A stretch of DNA of 24,804 nt from JBJXGC01 sp046154545 (GCA_046154545.1 JBJXGC010000035.1:1-24804), one strand, 5' to 3'; shown: positions 1 to 7,769, counted from the stretch's first letter. The notes: generated by a model not told the origin, from the letters alone. A program made the numbers and translations.

Positions 1-244
1 GGCGCACGAGGAGAAGCTCCGTGCGATCACGTTGCCGGCCCTGCTCATCCATGGCGAGCGCGACGAGTTGGTGCCACCGGAGAACGCGCGCGAACTGCAC
101 GCCTTGCTCGCGAGCGAGGAGAAGGAACTGCTGATCATCCCGGGCGCGGGCCACAACGACATCGCCTGGGTAGGGATGGCGCCGTACTTCGCCGCGATCA
201 AGCGGTTCGTCCACGGGGAGGACGCCCGCCCGCCAGGGACGTAG
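1..244 (+). CDS. alpha/beta hydrolase, C-terminal fragment (gene runs off the left edge)
   Basis: The reading frame is open from base 2 to the TAG at 242-244 and has no start in the window, so this is the C-terminal 80 residues or so of a longer protein. Visible features are the strand-Asp-loop H-G-E-R-D-E-L-V-P-P, which carries the acid of a Ser-Asp-His triad, and G-A-G-H-N-D, which carries the catalytic His. Both fit alpha/beta hydrolases of the bem46/ABHD13-17 type, where a short cap-less domain ends with this G-x-G-H-N-D motif. The nucleophile serine would lie upstream of the window. The substrate cannot be told. The gene converges on rplA with a 22 bp gap. Confidence 0.75.
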   Translation, partial: AHEEKLRAITLPALLIHGERDELVPPENARELHALLASEEKELLIIPGAGHNDIAWVGMAPYFAAIKRFVHGEDARPPGT

Positions 245-266
245 CGCCTCCGCGCGTCGTGGGCCT

Positions 267-995
267 TTAGCCCTTCATGGCGAGGGTCTGCGGCAGGTCG
301 AGGTGAATGCCGGGGCCCATGGTCGTGGTCAGAGTCGCTGACTTGATGTACTGGCCTTTGGCTTCGCGCGGCCTGGCAGCGTTGATAGCTTCGATGAAGG
401 CGGCCATATTCTCTTTGAGCTGCTGATCTTCGAAGCTGACCTTGCCGAGCGGGACGTGGATGTTGGCGAGCCGGTCGAGGCGGAACTCGACGCGGCCCTG
501 CTTCGCTTCCTCGACCGTCTTGGCGATGTCCTCGGCGCCGACGACCGTGCCGGACCGGGGGTTGGGCATCAGGCCGCGGGGGCCGAGCACGCGGCCGAGG
601 CGGCCCACTTTGCCCATCATTTCCCGGGTGGCGATGGCGACATCGAAGTCGGTCCAGCCGCCCTCGATCTGCTTGATGAGGTCGTCGCTGCCGACGAAAT
701 CGGCGCCAGCGGCGCGGGCGATCCCGACCGTCTCACCTTCGGTGAACACCAGCACGCGGAGGACCTTGCCGAGGCCATGGGGCAAGAGCGTGCTGCCCCG
801 GATCTGCTGTTCGGCGTGGCGCGGGTCAAGCCCGGTCTTAATGTGCAGCTCGACCGTCTCGTCGAACTTGGCGGGATGCACCTCCTTCGCCAGTGCGATG
901 GCGTCGTCGGGTGCGTAAAAGCGGGCGTGGTCGACCTTCTCGGCCGCGGCCTGCCACTTCTTGCCCTTCTTGGTGTCGGACTGTGCTGCACTCAT
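267..995 (-). CDS. rplA: 50S ribosomal protein L1
   Basis: This 242-residue protein matches L1 throughout. It has the conserved block G-R-L-G-R-V-L-G-P-R-G-L-M-P-N-P and the C-terminal K-S-A-T-L-T-T-T-M-G-P-G segment. L1 binds 23S rRNA at the L1 stalk near the E site, and in many bacteria it represses its own operon by binding the rplK leader. The ATG at 995 is two bases past the rplK stop (TAG, 1000-998), the usual rplK-rplA arrangement. The open frame continues upstream to 1496, but that part is only rplK read in another frame. Length is slightly above the usual 225-235 residues. No rplJ or rplL follows: the next gene is a convergent hydrolase. Confidence 0.97.
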   Translation of the reverse strand: MSAAQSDTKKGKKWQAAAEKVDHARFYAPDDAIALAKEVHPAKFDETVELHIKTGLDPRHAEQQIRGSTLLPHGLGKVLRVLVFTEGETVGIARAAGADFVGSDDLIKQIEGGWTDFDVAIATREMMGKVGRLGRVLGPRGLMPNPRSGTVVGAEDIAKTVEEAKQGRVEFRLDRLANIHVPLGKVSFEDQQLKENMAAFIEAINAARPREAKGQYIKSATLTTTMGPGIHLDLPQTLAMKG

Positions 996-997
996 GG

Positions 998-1420
998 CTA
1001 ACCCACCGTAATCCCCATCGAGCGGGCGGTGCCGTCGATGATCTTCATGGCTTCCTCGATGGAGTTGGCGTTCAGGTCGGGCATCTTCACCTGGGCGATC
1101 TCTTTGAGCTGCGCGAGGGTGACGTTGCCCAGCTTGTCGGTGCGGGGGTTGCCGCTGCCCTTCTCGATGCCGGCCGCCTTGCGGAGCATGTCGGCCGCGG
1201 GCGGCGTCTTCAGGACAAAGGTGAACGAGCGGTCCTCGAAGATCGTGATCTGCGCGGGGATAATCGACCCGAGCTGGTTCGCCGTGCGGGCGTTGTAGTC
1301 TTTGCAGAACTCCATGATGTTCACGCCGTGCTGGCCGAGCGCGGGGCCAACGGGCGGGGCCGGGTTCGCCTTCCCGCCGGGAAGCTGCAGTGTTACCACT
1401 GCGCGGACTTTCTTTGCCAT
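998..1420 (-). CDS. rplK: 50S ribosomal protein L11
   Basis: A 140-residue protein, the standard length for L11. It shows the hallmark proline-rich N-terminal segment (P-P-V-G-P-A-L-G-Q-H-G) and the C-terminal rRNA-binding domain that ends G-T-A-R-S-M-G. L11 binds the GTPase-associated region of 23S rRNA. I chose ATG 1420 because M-A-K-K is the family's normal start and an AGGAG lies 7 bases upstream. A start seven codons further up, at 1441, is rejected. It is the first gene of an rplK-rplA pair. The usual upstream neighbours secE and nusG are absent, and a peptide permease gene ends 124 bp upstream. Confidence 0.97.
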   Translation of the reverse strand: MAKKVRAVVTLQLPGGKANPAPPVGPALGQHGVNIMEFCKDYNARTANQLGSIIPAQITIFEDRSFTFVLKTPPAADMLRKAAGIEKGSGNPRTDKLGNVTLAQLKEIAQVKMPDLNANSIEEAMKIIDGTARSMGITVG

Positions 1421-1491
1421 GCCATGTCTCCTGGTGTGCAAGCGGCATGCTCAAGGCATACCTCCACGCGCCCGCCATAGTGTTGCGGGCG

Positions 1492-1527
1492 AACAATCAT
1501 TGTTGCGAGCGCCCGGCCAACGGGCAA
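1492..1527 (-). promoter_or_regulatory. possible rplKA promoter with a 13-nt palindrome
   Basis: On the minus strand TTGCCC (1527-1522) and AACAAT (1504-1499) are 17 bases apart and could be -35 and -10 elements for rplK. The -10 candidate lies in the palindrome AACAATCATTGTT (1492-1504). The match is weak, but the 124 bp between the permease gene and rplK is the only place for an independent promoter. Confidence 0.3.
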
Positions 1528-1544
1528 CGGGGAGCCGCTGAACG

Positions 1545-2444
1545 TCAGCGGTTACGCAGGCGCGGGTCGAGGACGTCGCGAAGGGCATCACCGAGGAGGT
1601 TGAAGCCAAGCACGACGAGGCTGAGCGCGAGCCCGGGGAAGATGGCCATCCACGGGGCGTGTTCGAAGAAGCGCCGGGCGTTGCCGCTCAGGTCGGCGCC
1701 CCACGAAGGCGTTGGCGGTGGGGTGCCAAGGCCAAGAAAGCTGAGGGCCGCTTCGACGAGGATGGCGCCACCGAGGATCGACGTGCCGATGATGATCACG
1801 GCCGCGGCGATGTTGGGCAGGATATGGCGGAACATGATGCGCAGCGGCGTCGCGCCCGTCGAGCGCGCAGCTTCAATGTAAAGTCCCTGTTTCTCAGACA
1901 GCACGATGCCCCGCATGATCCGGCCGACCCCGGGGATGATCGCTATGCCCACGACGATCATTAACTTGGTCACGGAGTTCCCGAGGACTGCGACCATGAT
2001 GAGGGCAAGGATGATCAGGGGGAACGCCTGGAGGGCGTCCATCACGCGCTGGAGGACGATATCGAAGATGCCGCCGAGGTAGCCGGAGAGCAGGCCAACG
2101 AGGAGGCCTCCCACGGTCCCGATGAGGGTGGCGATGATCCCCACCTGCAGCGACGTGCGGCTCCCGTAGATCACCCGGCTGAGAATGTCGCGGCCTTTGT
2201 CGTCGGTGCCGAACAGGTTCGTGCCGTTGGGAGACTGGAGGCCGAGGGCGTCGGTATTGGTCGGGTCGAACGGCGCCACCACGTCGGCGAGGAGCGACGT
2301 GAGGATCAGGAAGAGGATGATGGCGAAGCCGAGGACGCCGAGGGGCTGCTGGCGGGCGACGCGCCGAAGCTTGGCGAGGCGGCTTGGGCCGGTCACCAGG
2401 TCCTGGCCGATAAGGATCTCGCTGGCGGGGTTAAGTGCGGTCAT
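1545..2444 (-). CDS. peptide-type ABC importer permease, DppC/OppC family (C1)
   Basis: A 299-residue inner-membrane protein with a cytoplasmic N-terminus, a first membrane segment at about residues 37-55, and the family motif F-G-T-D-D-K-G-R-D before the core. The EAA loop that contacts the ATPase reads E-A-A-R-S-T-G-A-T-P-L-R-I-M-F-R-H-I-L-P-N, typical of DppC/OppC. It ends with L-L-G-D-A-L-R-D-V-L-D-P-R-L. Its ATG overlaps the stop of the B1 permease in an ATGA, so the two are translationally coupled. It presumably imports a peptide or similar solute delivered by SBP1. No ATPase gene lies next to it, so the ATPase must be encoded elsewhere. Confidence 0.93.
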   Translation of the reverse strand: MTALNPASEILIGQDLVTGPSRLAKLRRVARQQPLGVLGFAIILFLILTSLLADVVAPFDPTNTDALGLQSPNGTNLFGTDDKGRDILSRVIYGSRTSLQVGIIATLIGTVGGLLVGLLSGYLGGIFDIVLQRVMDALQAFPLIILALIMVAVLGNSVTKLMIVVGIAIIPGVGRIMRGIVLSEKQGLYIEAARSTGATPLRIMFRHILPNIAAAVIIIGTSILGGAILVEAALSFLGLGTPPPTPSWGADLSGNARRFFEHAPWMAIFPGLALSLVVLGFNLLGDALRDVLDPRLRNR

Positions 2445-3385
2445 GAGTAACGAATCCTTGGGTCCAGGACGCCGTAAGACAGGTCCACGACCAGGTTGAC
2501 GAGGAGGAAGACGACCGCCAGGAAGAGCACGAGGCCCTGGACGACCGGGTAGTCTCGGAAATTGATTGAACTGATGAAGAAGAGCCCGACGCCCTGGAGG
2601 TTGAAGATCGTCTCAATGATGATGGCTCCACCGATGAGCCCGGCGATCTGGAGGCCAAGGACCGTGACCACGGGGATGAGGGCGTTCTTCAAGGTGTGAC
2701 GCACGATGACAACGCGCTCCTTGAGGCCCTTGGCATAGGCCGTCCGGACGTAGTCGTTGCGTAGCACCTCCAGCATGGACGACCGGGTCAGTCGCATGAT
2801 CCCGGCCGAACCACCGATCGCCAGGCAGAGGCTCGGAACAAAGTATTGTTGGATATTCTTCAAGGGGTCGTCGGTTATCCCAACCTTGCCAAGTGGTGGC
2901 AGGTAGTCCCACCAGATGGCGGGCATGATGAGCAACAGGGTGCCCAGCCAAAAGTTCGGTATGGAGAGGCCGCCAATGCTGATGAGGCGGATGCCGTAGT
3001 CAATCGGGGTGTTCTGGCGCACGGCCGAGATGATGCCGAATGGCACGCCGATCAGGACCGTGAGGATCATAGCGAAGACGAGGAGTTCGAGCGTGCTCGG
3101 AAGGCGCGCTTTCAGCTCGTCCGTCACGTTCGTCCGCTGGACCACCGACTGGCCGAGGTTCCCGTGGAAGACGTCGTTCCACCATCTGACGTACTGGACG
3201 GGGAGGGAGTCGTTCAGGTGATAGGCTTCGCGAAACTTCTCGCGGTCGGCCTCAGTGGCTTCCTGCCCGAGCGCGAGCGTGGCCGGGTCGCCTGGCACCA
3301 ACCGCATGAGGCTGGCGACGCCAACGGTCACCAGCATGATGACAGGGATCATGAGCAGGAGGCGGCGGAGCGCGTAGGTCCTCAT
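2441..3385 (-). CDS. peptide-type ABC importer permease, DppB/OppB family (B1)
   Basis: A 314-residue permease that starts M-R-T-Y-A-L-R-R-L-L-L-M-I-P-V, the usual DppB N-terminus with its first helix. The large periplasmic loop (about residues 30-100) includes L-P-V-Q-Y and G-N-L-G-Q-S. The EAA loop is D-Y-V-R-T-A-Y-A-K-G-L-K-E-R-V-V, followed by the R-H-T-L-K-N-A-L-I-P-V block. The C-terminus (Y-G-V-L-D-P-R-I-R) is also typical. It pairs with C1 through a four-base overlap and lies 180 bp downstream of SBP1, separated from it by two strong hairpins. The SD is weak (GAGG about 10 bases upstream), consistent with lower expression than SBP1. Confidence 0.93.
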   Translation of the reverse strand: MRTYALRRLLLMIPVIMLVTVGVASLMRLVPGDPATLALGQEATEADREKFREAYHLNDSLPVQYVRWWNDVFHGNLGQSVVQRTNVTDELKARLPSTLELLVFAMILTVLIGVPFGIISAVRQNTPIDYGIRLISIGGLSIPNFWLGTLLLIMPAIWWDYLPPLGKVGITDDPLKNIQQYFVPSLCLAIGGSAGIMRLTRSSMLEVLRNDYVRTAYAKGLKERVVIVRHTLKNALIPVVTVLGLQIAGLIGGAIIIETIFNLQGVGLFFISSINFRDYPVVQGLVLFLAVVFLLVNLVVDLSYGVLDPRIRYS

Positions 3386-3462
3386 CGGTCAATGGCCTCA
3401 GGTGTCGTGTGGCCGATCGGCGCGGGGCCCGGCTTCGCGGCTAATGGGCGGTAAGATACGCA

Positions 3463-3489
3463 GGGGCGGCCCCATGTCGAGGCCGCCCC
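3463..3489 (-). other. hairpin between SBP1 and permease B1 (second)
   Basis: GGGGCGGCC (3463-3471) pairs perfectly with GGCCGCCCC (3481-3489) around a 9-base loop. It lies nearer the permease gene than the larger hairpin at 3516-3546. There is no U-run on either strand, so it looks like an mRNA stabiliser or partial attenuator rather than a full terminator. Confidence 0.5.
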
Positions 3490-3515
3490 CTGGCGGATGC
3501 AGTGATGAGTTGTGG

Positions 3516-3546
3516 TGTGGCCCGGGCAAATGTTGCCCGGGCCACA
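3516..3546 (-). terminator. 14-bp-stem hairpin just after SBP1 (attenuator or mRNA stabiliser)
   Basis: TGTGGCCCGGGCAA (3516-3529) and TTGCCCGGGCCACA (3533-3546) form a perfect 14 bp stem with a 3-base ATG loop, 19 bases past the SBP1 stop. No U-tract follows on the minus strand. Such hairpins between a binding-protein gene and its permease genes commonly protect the upstream mRNA or stop most transcripts, giving more binding protein than permease. That role here is inferred. Confidence 0.65.
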
Positions 3547-3565
3547 AGAGCGTCCATTGGCCGTT

Positions 3566-5275
3566 CTAGGACGGCTTCAGGTACTCGCCGTACTTCCAGT
3601 AGATCGACGTCCGGCCCTTCGGGTCGAAGCCACCGACGCGCTTGTAATACGACTGGAAGAGCGGGCGGGTGTACATGTTGATCAGCGGAGCAGCATCTTC
3701 GAGGATGAGCTTCTGCGCATCCTTGACGAGCTTCTGGCGCTTCTGGAGATCGACTTCGCCGTTCGTGGCGTCGATGGCATCCGTGACCTTCTGGTTGTCG
3801 TAATGCCACCAGCTGAACGTGCCGAGGCCGTTCTTGTGGTAGAAGCCGAGCGGCACCTTGGGCGTCTCGTACGGGTTGTGGGTGAAGACAACCGCGTTGA
3901 AGTTCGCCTTGAAGAGCTTCTCGCTGAGGAACGTCGGCAGGTCGCCGACCTTGAGGTTGGCGGTGATGCCGATCTTCTTCAGTTCGGCGGCGATCAGCTC
4001 GGCGTGGTCGATGTAGGCAGGCACGCCGTTGGAGGTGTCGATGTCGAAGCTGAACCCGTCGGGATACCCGGCGGCGGTGAGCAGGTCCTTCGCCTTCTTC
4101 GGGTCGTAGCCGATGTACGGCTTCGTCTCCTCCTGGCTGAGGGCCCAGAAGGCCAGGCCGTTGGAGAGGACACCCTGAGGCTGACCTGACCCAAGGCTGA
4201 TCTTGTCGACGAACTGCTTGCGGTCCATGCCGATCCACATCGCCTGGCGGACGCGAGGGTCGTCGAACGGCTTGACGGAGGCGTTGAGGCCGAGGGAGCC
4301 GTAGCTCAGGCCTGGCACTTCAAAGCTCTCCATCTTGCTGTCCTTCTGGAGGTCGGTGAAGTCGAGCTTGTTGAGGGCGGTGCCCATGCCTTCGTACGGG
4401 CCGGAGCCGATGTCGAACTGGCCCGCCTTGTAGGCGGCGAGGAGCGTCGCCTGGTCGAGGATGGTCGTCCAGGTCTGGCCGTCGAGGTGGGGAAGGTTCT
4501 TGTTGTAGTAGTCGGGATTCTTGACGAGGACGGTCTTCTCGCCCTTGACGTATTCCTTCATGATGTACGGCCCGCCGCCGATCCCCTGGGCGCTGAGGTC
4601 CGTGAACTTCTCGACCGCTTCGCGGGGGACGATGGCCTGCTGCCAGTTGCCCATTTCGTTCATCGCTTCGGCCCACGGCTTCTTCGTAGTGAGCTTGAAC
4701 GTGTACTGGTCCGGCGTCTCCATCTTATCGACGATGGTCTTGTAGAAGTCGTTGTTCTGCGCCTTGGGCAGGTCGCGGAAGCGCTCTTTGCTGTACTTCA
4801 CGTCTTCCGAGACGAGTTCGCGGCCGTTCACCGGCGCGATGTTCTGGAGCTTGATGCCCGGCTTCAGCTTGAAGATGAACTCGGTCGGGCTTGGCTGCTC
4901 GACCGACGCGCTATCGACAAGCTGCGCCTTCTGGTCGGCGCTGTTCACGACGTGCAGGTAGTTGTAGACGCCGCTAACCATGAAGAGGCCCACGGAGACT
5001 TCGGTGTGCGGGTCGATGCCGAGGACGTTCAGCCAGGTGGTCCGCCTGAGGGTGCCACCCTTGACGGGCTGCTCGCCCGTGGGAGAAGCGGCCGCACTGG
5101 GCGAGCCTGAGGCGCCGGGCGAGCCCGAAGCCGCGGTGGGGGAGGCTGCGTCGTCATCGTCGCCACAGCCCACGAGGGCGAGGCCGGCAGCGCCAACTCC
5201 AGCGGCGCCAGCGCCCGCGAGGACGCGGCGGCGAGACAGACGTCCTGTCTGAACCCGGGTCCAGTAATTGTCCAA
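3566..5275 (-). CDS. Tat-exported lipoprotein solute-binding protein, family 5 (SBP1)
   Basis: A 569-residue extracytoplasmic binding protein of the peptide/nickel ABC importer class (SBP_bac_5). The N-terminus has a twin-arginine motif (S-R-R-R-V-L-A, residues 14-20), a hydrophobic stretch and the lipobox L-V-G-C with Cys37. An acidic D-D-D-D and an Ala/Ser/Pro/Gly linker to about residue 68 follow, so it should be a Tat-exported, membrane-anchored lipoprotein. The fold starts at K-G-G-T-L-R. Later family features include F-K-L-K-P-G-I-K and D-D-P-R-V-R-Q-A-M-W. The start codon is TTG at 5275, supported by AGGAGGAG seven to nine bases upstream. It probably serves permeases B1/C1 downstream. 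The solute is unknown. Confidence 0.93.
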   Translation of the reverse strand: MDNYWTRVQTGRLSRRRVLAGAGAAGVGAAGLALVGCGDDDDAASPTAASGSPGASGSPSAAASPTGEQPVKGGTLRRTTWLNVLGIDPHTEVSVGLFMVSGVYNYLHVVNSADQKAQLVDSASVEQPSPTEFIFKLKPGIKLQNIAPVNGRELVSEDVKYSKERFRDLPKAQNNDFYKTIVDKMETPDQYTFKLTTKKPWAEAMNEMGNWQQAIVPREAVEKFTDLSAQGIGGGPYIMKEYVKGEKTVLVKNPDYYNKNLPHLDGQTWTTILDQATLLAAYKAGQFDIGSGPYEGMGTALNKLDFTDLQKDSKMESFEVPGLSYGSLGLNASVKPFDDPRVRQAMWIGMDRKQFVDKISLGSGQPQGVLSNGLAFWALSQEETKPYIGYDPKKAKDLLTAAGYPDGFSFDIDTSNGVPAYIDHAELIAAELKKIGITANLKVGDLPTFLSEKLFKANFNAVVFTHNPYETPKVPLGFYHKNGLGTFSWWHYDNQKVTDAIDATNGEVDLQKRQKLVKDAQKLILEDAAPLINMYTRPLFQSYYKRVGGFDPKGRTSIYWKYGEYLKPS

Positions 5276-5429
5276 AGATTAGCTCCTCCTGAATGTGCGA
5301 GCGGCCGGCAGGGCCGGGCTCATCGGCTGCAGCGATTGGGTGATCGCCCGAATAGCGCCGAAACACCGCCGTAACGATGCGGCGCTGGCATTGGATACGC
5401 TCCGCCGGCCCGATTGGATTCCCAGCGAC

Positions 5430-5441
5430 TGCGTTAACGCA
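5430..5441. promoter_or_regulatory. 12-bp perfect palindrome at the SBP1 transcription start (possible operator)
   Basis: TGCGTTAACGCA is a perfect palindrome lying 6 bases downstream of the proposed SBP1 -10 box, where +1 to +12 would fall. That position suits a repressor operator. No regulator gene is in the window, so the role is inferred. Confidence 0.35.
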
Positions 5442-5447
5442 TTAGCG

Positions 5448-5476
5448 ACCCTACCGATCGGATTGGCCCACGTCAA
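5448..5476 (-). promoter_or_regulatory. sigma70-type promoter for SBP1
   Basis: On the minus strand TTGACG (5476-5471) and TAGGGT (5453-5448) are separated by exactly 17 bases. The -35 hexamer is the same as that proposed for SBP2 and for the ImuB-like gene in this window, which supports it. The -10 is a moderate match. Confidence 0.5.
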
Positions 5477-5531
5477 ACTGGCGGCCCGGCGCAAGGCTGG
5501 GCCACCACTCCGCGAGGGACCCGCGGACGAA

Positions 5532-5560
5532 GCGATGCCCGCTGGCCGGGCGGGCGTTGC
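5532..5560 (-). terminator. hairpin after the SBP2 stop (weak terminator)
   Basis: GCGATGCCCGC (5532-5542) pairs with GCGGGCGTTGC (5550-5560) over 11 bp, including two G-U pairs, around a 7-base loop. It lies 22 bases past the SBP2 stop on the minus strand. No clear U-tract follows, so termination may be partial. Confidence 0.4.
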
Positions 5561-5582
5561 TTCAGTCTCGATGCCTGGGAGC

Positions 5583-7406
5583 CTAGGCCGGCCGGCCCTG
5601 CCAGGTCGGGTCCTTCTGGTCGAACCAGAGGTCCCGGGCGACGTTTTGCGAGGTCACCTGGAAGGTGATCTCGCCAAGCCTGAAGTAGTTCCAATACATC
5701 GTGTTGGAGATGCCTTCGACGCTCGGCAGGATGCCGCCGCCGTTGTGGGCGAGCAGCTCCCTGGCGCCGTCGTGGTTGAGGGTGATCCGGTTCTTCACGT
5801 CGAACTCGTTCTCGAGCTTCTCCGCGATGCCGTCCATCTTCGGCAGCGCCACGTTCCACTGCTTGTACTGCGACGATGTGGACTTGAAGGCGTTGATGTA
5901 GTCGATGCTCGGGTCAGGGTCGCCCGGGGGGTTGCCCCAGCCGAACCAGACGTTGTTGTTGCCGTTGCCGTACTGCTGGCCCACAAGCTTCGCCGTGATC
6001 GTGGAGTAGGGCTGGACCGCCGGCTTGAAGTCGTTCCCGAGCACGCTCTTGAGCTTGTTCGTGATCGCCGCGCCGATACCCGCGTACGACCCTTCGAAGA
6101 TGTCCGGGATATCAACGGTGACCTCGCCGATTTTGTCGCCGCCCGCGGCGAGCCACTTGGCCTTCGCGTCGGCCTCGTCCTTCTTCCGGTCCTCGAGGTA
6201 GCCGGGGAAGGTGATGAGGTCCTTCTCGGGAAGGGCGAACGGCGCCCAGGCCGGCGGCACGAAGGCACAGAGCAGGCCGTTTCCCTGGTAGATCTGCTGG
6301 ATCATGTCCCGGCGGTCCAGTGCCTGGTAAATGCCGCCGATCATGCGCTCGTCCTGCCATGGAGGAGCCCCTCCGAAGAAGGTCCCGGTCACCGGGTTCG
6401 GGATGAAGTTCTTGATCTTCACGACCTGGCCCTTGAACCGGCCCTCGAGTTCATCGAGGACGGCCTGGCGGACGTTCCCGCCGAAGGCATCGATCTGCTT
6501 CTGTTCGAAGGCCGCCTGTTGCGCGGCCGCGTCGGTGAAGAGGTTGCGGTACTCCACGCCGTCCCACCACGGGTTAACGACCGCCTTGGGGTGGCGCTTG
6601 AACGAGACCGAGCCTTCCGCCTTGAAGTCCGTGACGACGAAGTTCCCCGTGCCGATCAGCTGATCGACGTTGAACTTGGCGAAGTCGCTTTCGAAGGCAT
6701 CGACCGCTTCGGGTGCCGTGACCTTCGTCCACGTTGCGGCGAGCGTATTGAGGAAGAAGGGCCAGGGCTTGGTGAACGTGACCTTGATCGTCTTGGCGTC
6801 CACCAGTTCGACCTTGTCCACGACCTGGAACAGCGGCTGCCGGTAGAAGTTCGCGTCGGCCGTGCCGTCTTTCAACTTCCCGGCCTTGTTCCGCTCGATG
6901 TGGAACTTCATGTCCGCGGCCGTCGCCTGGCGCCCGTTCAGGGGCTTCTTATCGTGCCAGAAGAGGTTGTCTCTCACCCGGAAGGTGATCGTCTGCTTGT
7001 CGATCTGCTCATAGGACTGGGCGAAGTAGCCACCGATCTTGGCGTCTTTGAAGCTCTCCCAGCTGACGATACCCTGGTAGGCGAGCCCGAAGACCGTGCC
7101 CATCGGGCCGAAGCGGCTGCGGTCGCTGTCGAAGGTGTCCCAGGTGTTGCCGGCGCTCGTGAAATGCGCCGTACCGCCGCGCTGCTTGGCGACGACGGGC
7201 GTACCGGCGGCCGTCGCCGAGGCCGCTGCACTGGGGCTCGCGGCGGTGGTGCCCGCCGGCGCCGTCGTCGGGCTGGGAGGATCGTCGTCGTCGCCGCAGC
7301 CCACCAGCCCGAGCGCCGCGGTGCCTATGCCGGCCGCGCCTGCGCCCGCGAGGACGCGCCGCCGTGTGATCCGCCCGGTCCGTGCCCGGGTCCAGTAGTT
7401 GTCCAC
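5583..7406 (-). CDS. Tat-exported lipoprotein solute-binding protein, family 5 (SBP2)
   Basis: A 607-residue binding protein of the peptide ABC importer class. The signal region has T-R-R-R-V-L-A (residues 14-20) and the lipobox L-V-G-C with Cys37. D-D-D-D and a Pro/Thr/Ser/Ala linker to about residue 76 follow. The mature part is nearly the same as SBP3: I count about 40 substitutions over roughly 525 residues. The signal peptide, by contrast, resembles SBP1 (M-D-N-Y-W-T-R...). The start is GTG at 7406 with AGGAGGGAG just upstream. It has its own promoter at 7566-7594 and lies downstream of the SBP3 terminator, so the two copies are separately expressed. The ligand is unknown. Permeases B2/C2 are plausible partners because the paralogue SBP3 follows them. 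Confidence 0.93.
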   Translation of the reverse strand: MDNYWTRARTGRITRRRVLAGAGAAGIGTAALGLVGCGDDDDPPSPTTAPAGTTAASPSAAASATAAGTPVVAKQRGGTAHFTSAGNTWDTFDSDRSRFGPMGTVFGLAYQGIVSWESFKDAKIGGYFAQSYEQIDKQTITFRVRDNLFWHDKKPLNGRQATAADMKFHIERNKAGKLKDGTADANFYRQPLFQVVDKVELVDAKTIKVTFTKPWPFFLNTLAATWTKVTAPEAVDAFESDFAKFNVDQLIGTGNFVVTDFKAEGSVSFKRHPKAVVNPWWDGVEYRNLFTDAAAQQAAFEQKQIDAFGGNVRQAVLDELEGRFKGQVVKIKNFIPNPVTGTFFGGAPPWQDERMIGGIYQALDRRDMIQQIYQGNGLLCAFVPPAWAPFALPEKDLITFPGYLEDRKKDEADAKAKWLAAGGDKIGEVTVDIPDIFEGSYAGIGAAITNKLKSVLGNDFKPAVQPYSTITAKLVGQQYGNGNNNVWFGWGNPPGDPDPSIDYINAFKSTSSQYKQWNVALPKMDGIAEKLENEFDVKNRITLNHDGARELLAHNGGGILPSVEGISNTMYWNYFRLGEITFQVTSQNVARDLWFDQKDPTWQGRPA

Positions 7407-7565
7407 GATCTACTCCCTCCTGAGTCTGCGGAATTGGCGAGCCTGGCGGCCCTTGTGGCTGCGGCGTATCGAAACGAACGCCCAAGACCCGCGGATATCC
7501 ATCGATACCGCGCATACGTCCCATAGGCCTGACCAGCATTTTGGGTCGGCCTCAACGTTGCGCGG

Positions 7566-7594
7566 ACAGTAGCCATTTCGCCTGCGCCCGTCAA
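7566..7594 (-). promoter_or_regulatory. sigma70-type promoter for SBP2
   Basis: On the minus strand TTGACG (7594-7589) and TACTGT (7571-7566) are spaced by exactly 17 bases. It lies after the SBP3 terminator and about 160 bases before the SBP2 GTG, so SBP2 is likely an independent transcription unit. Confidence 0.6.
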
Positions 7595-7738
7595 CGGGTG
7601 GCGTCCGGCCTGGGCCGGCGGGGCGATCCTCGGGGAAGGTGCCCGGCCAAGCCTTGAGACGGCAGCGTGCGGCCCGGCCCCAGTGCACGGAGCAAGCCCC
7701 CAGGCGGCGCGCGCCTGCTCCCGCTCGTCCTGGGGACG

Positions 7739-7769
7739 CAAAAACCGCCCGCATTGCTGCGGGCGGTCT
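7739..7769 (-). terminator. intrinsic terminator of SBP3
   Basis: On the minus strand the 10-bp stem ACCGCCCGCA/TGCGGGCGGT with a 4-base loop (7767-7744) runs straight into TTTTT (7744-7740). It starts about 26 bases past the SBP3 stop. Stem, tight loop and U-run make this the best rho-independent terminator in the window. Confidence 0.85.

Larger units (their letters stand above)
5276..5582. other. 307 bp intergenic region between SBP1 and SBP2
   Basis: No gene is seen here. The region holds a hairpin after the SBP2 stop (5532-5560), the proposed SBP1 promoter (5448-5476), a 12-bp palindrome (5430-5441) and the strong SD of SBP1. The proposed transcript start leaves a 5' leader of roughly 165 bases before the TTG, in which I recognise no riboswitch class. 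Confidence 0.6.

Noticed and set aside
245..280. rho-independent terminator between the hydrolase gene and rplA
   Set aside because: Only a 4-bp stem (GGGC/GCCC) and no convincing U-run on either strand.
996..1496. upstream extension of the rplA frame
   Set aside because: This stretch is rplK and its leader read in another frame. L1 homology begins at ATG 995.
1421..1544. tRNA gene upstream of rplK, as often seen near secE/nusG
   Set aside because: No cloverleaf, T-loop GTTCRA or CCA-like end could be found. The palindromes there are short.
5295..7526. 743-codon open frame on the plus strand opposite SBP2, and a similar 549-codon frame opposite SBP3
   Set aside because: Both are antisense shadows of high-GC coding sequence. 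They lack recognisable motifs, resemble each other only because the sense genes are paralogues, and the sense proteins are clear family members.
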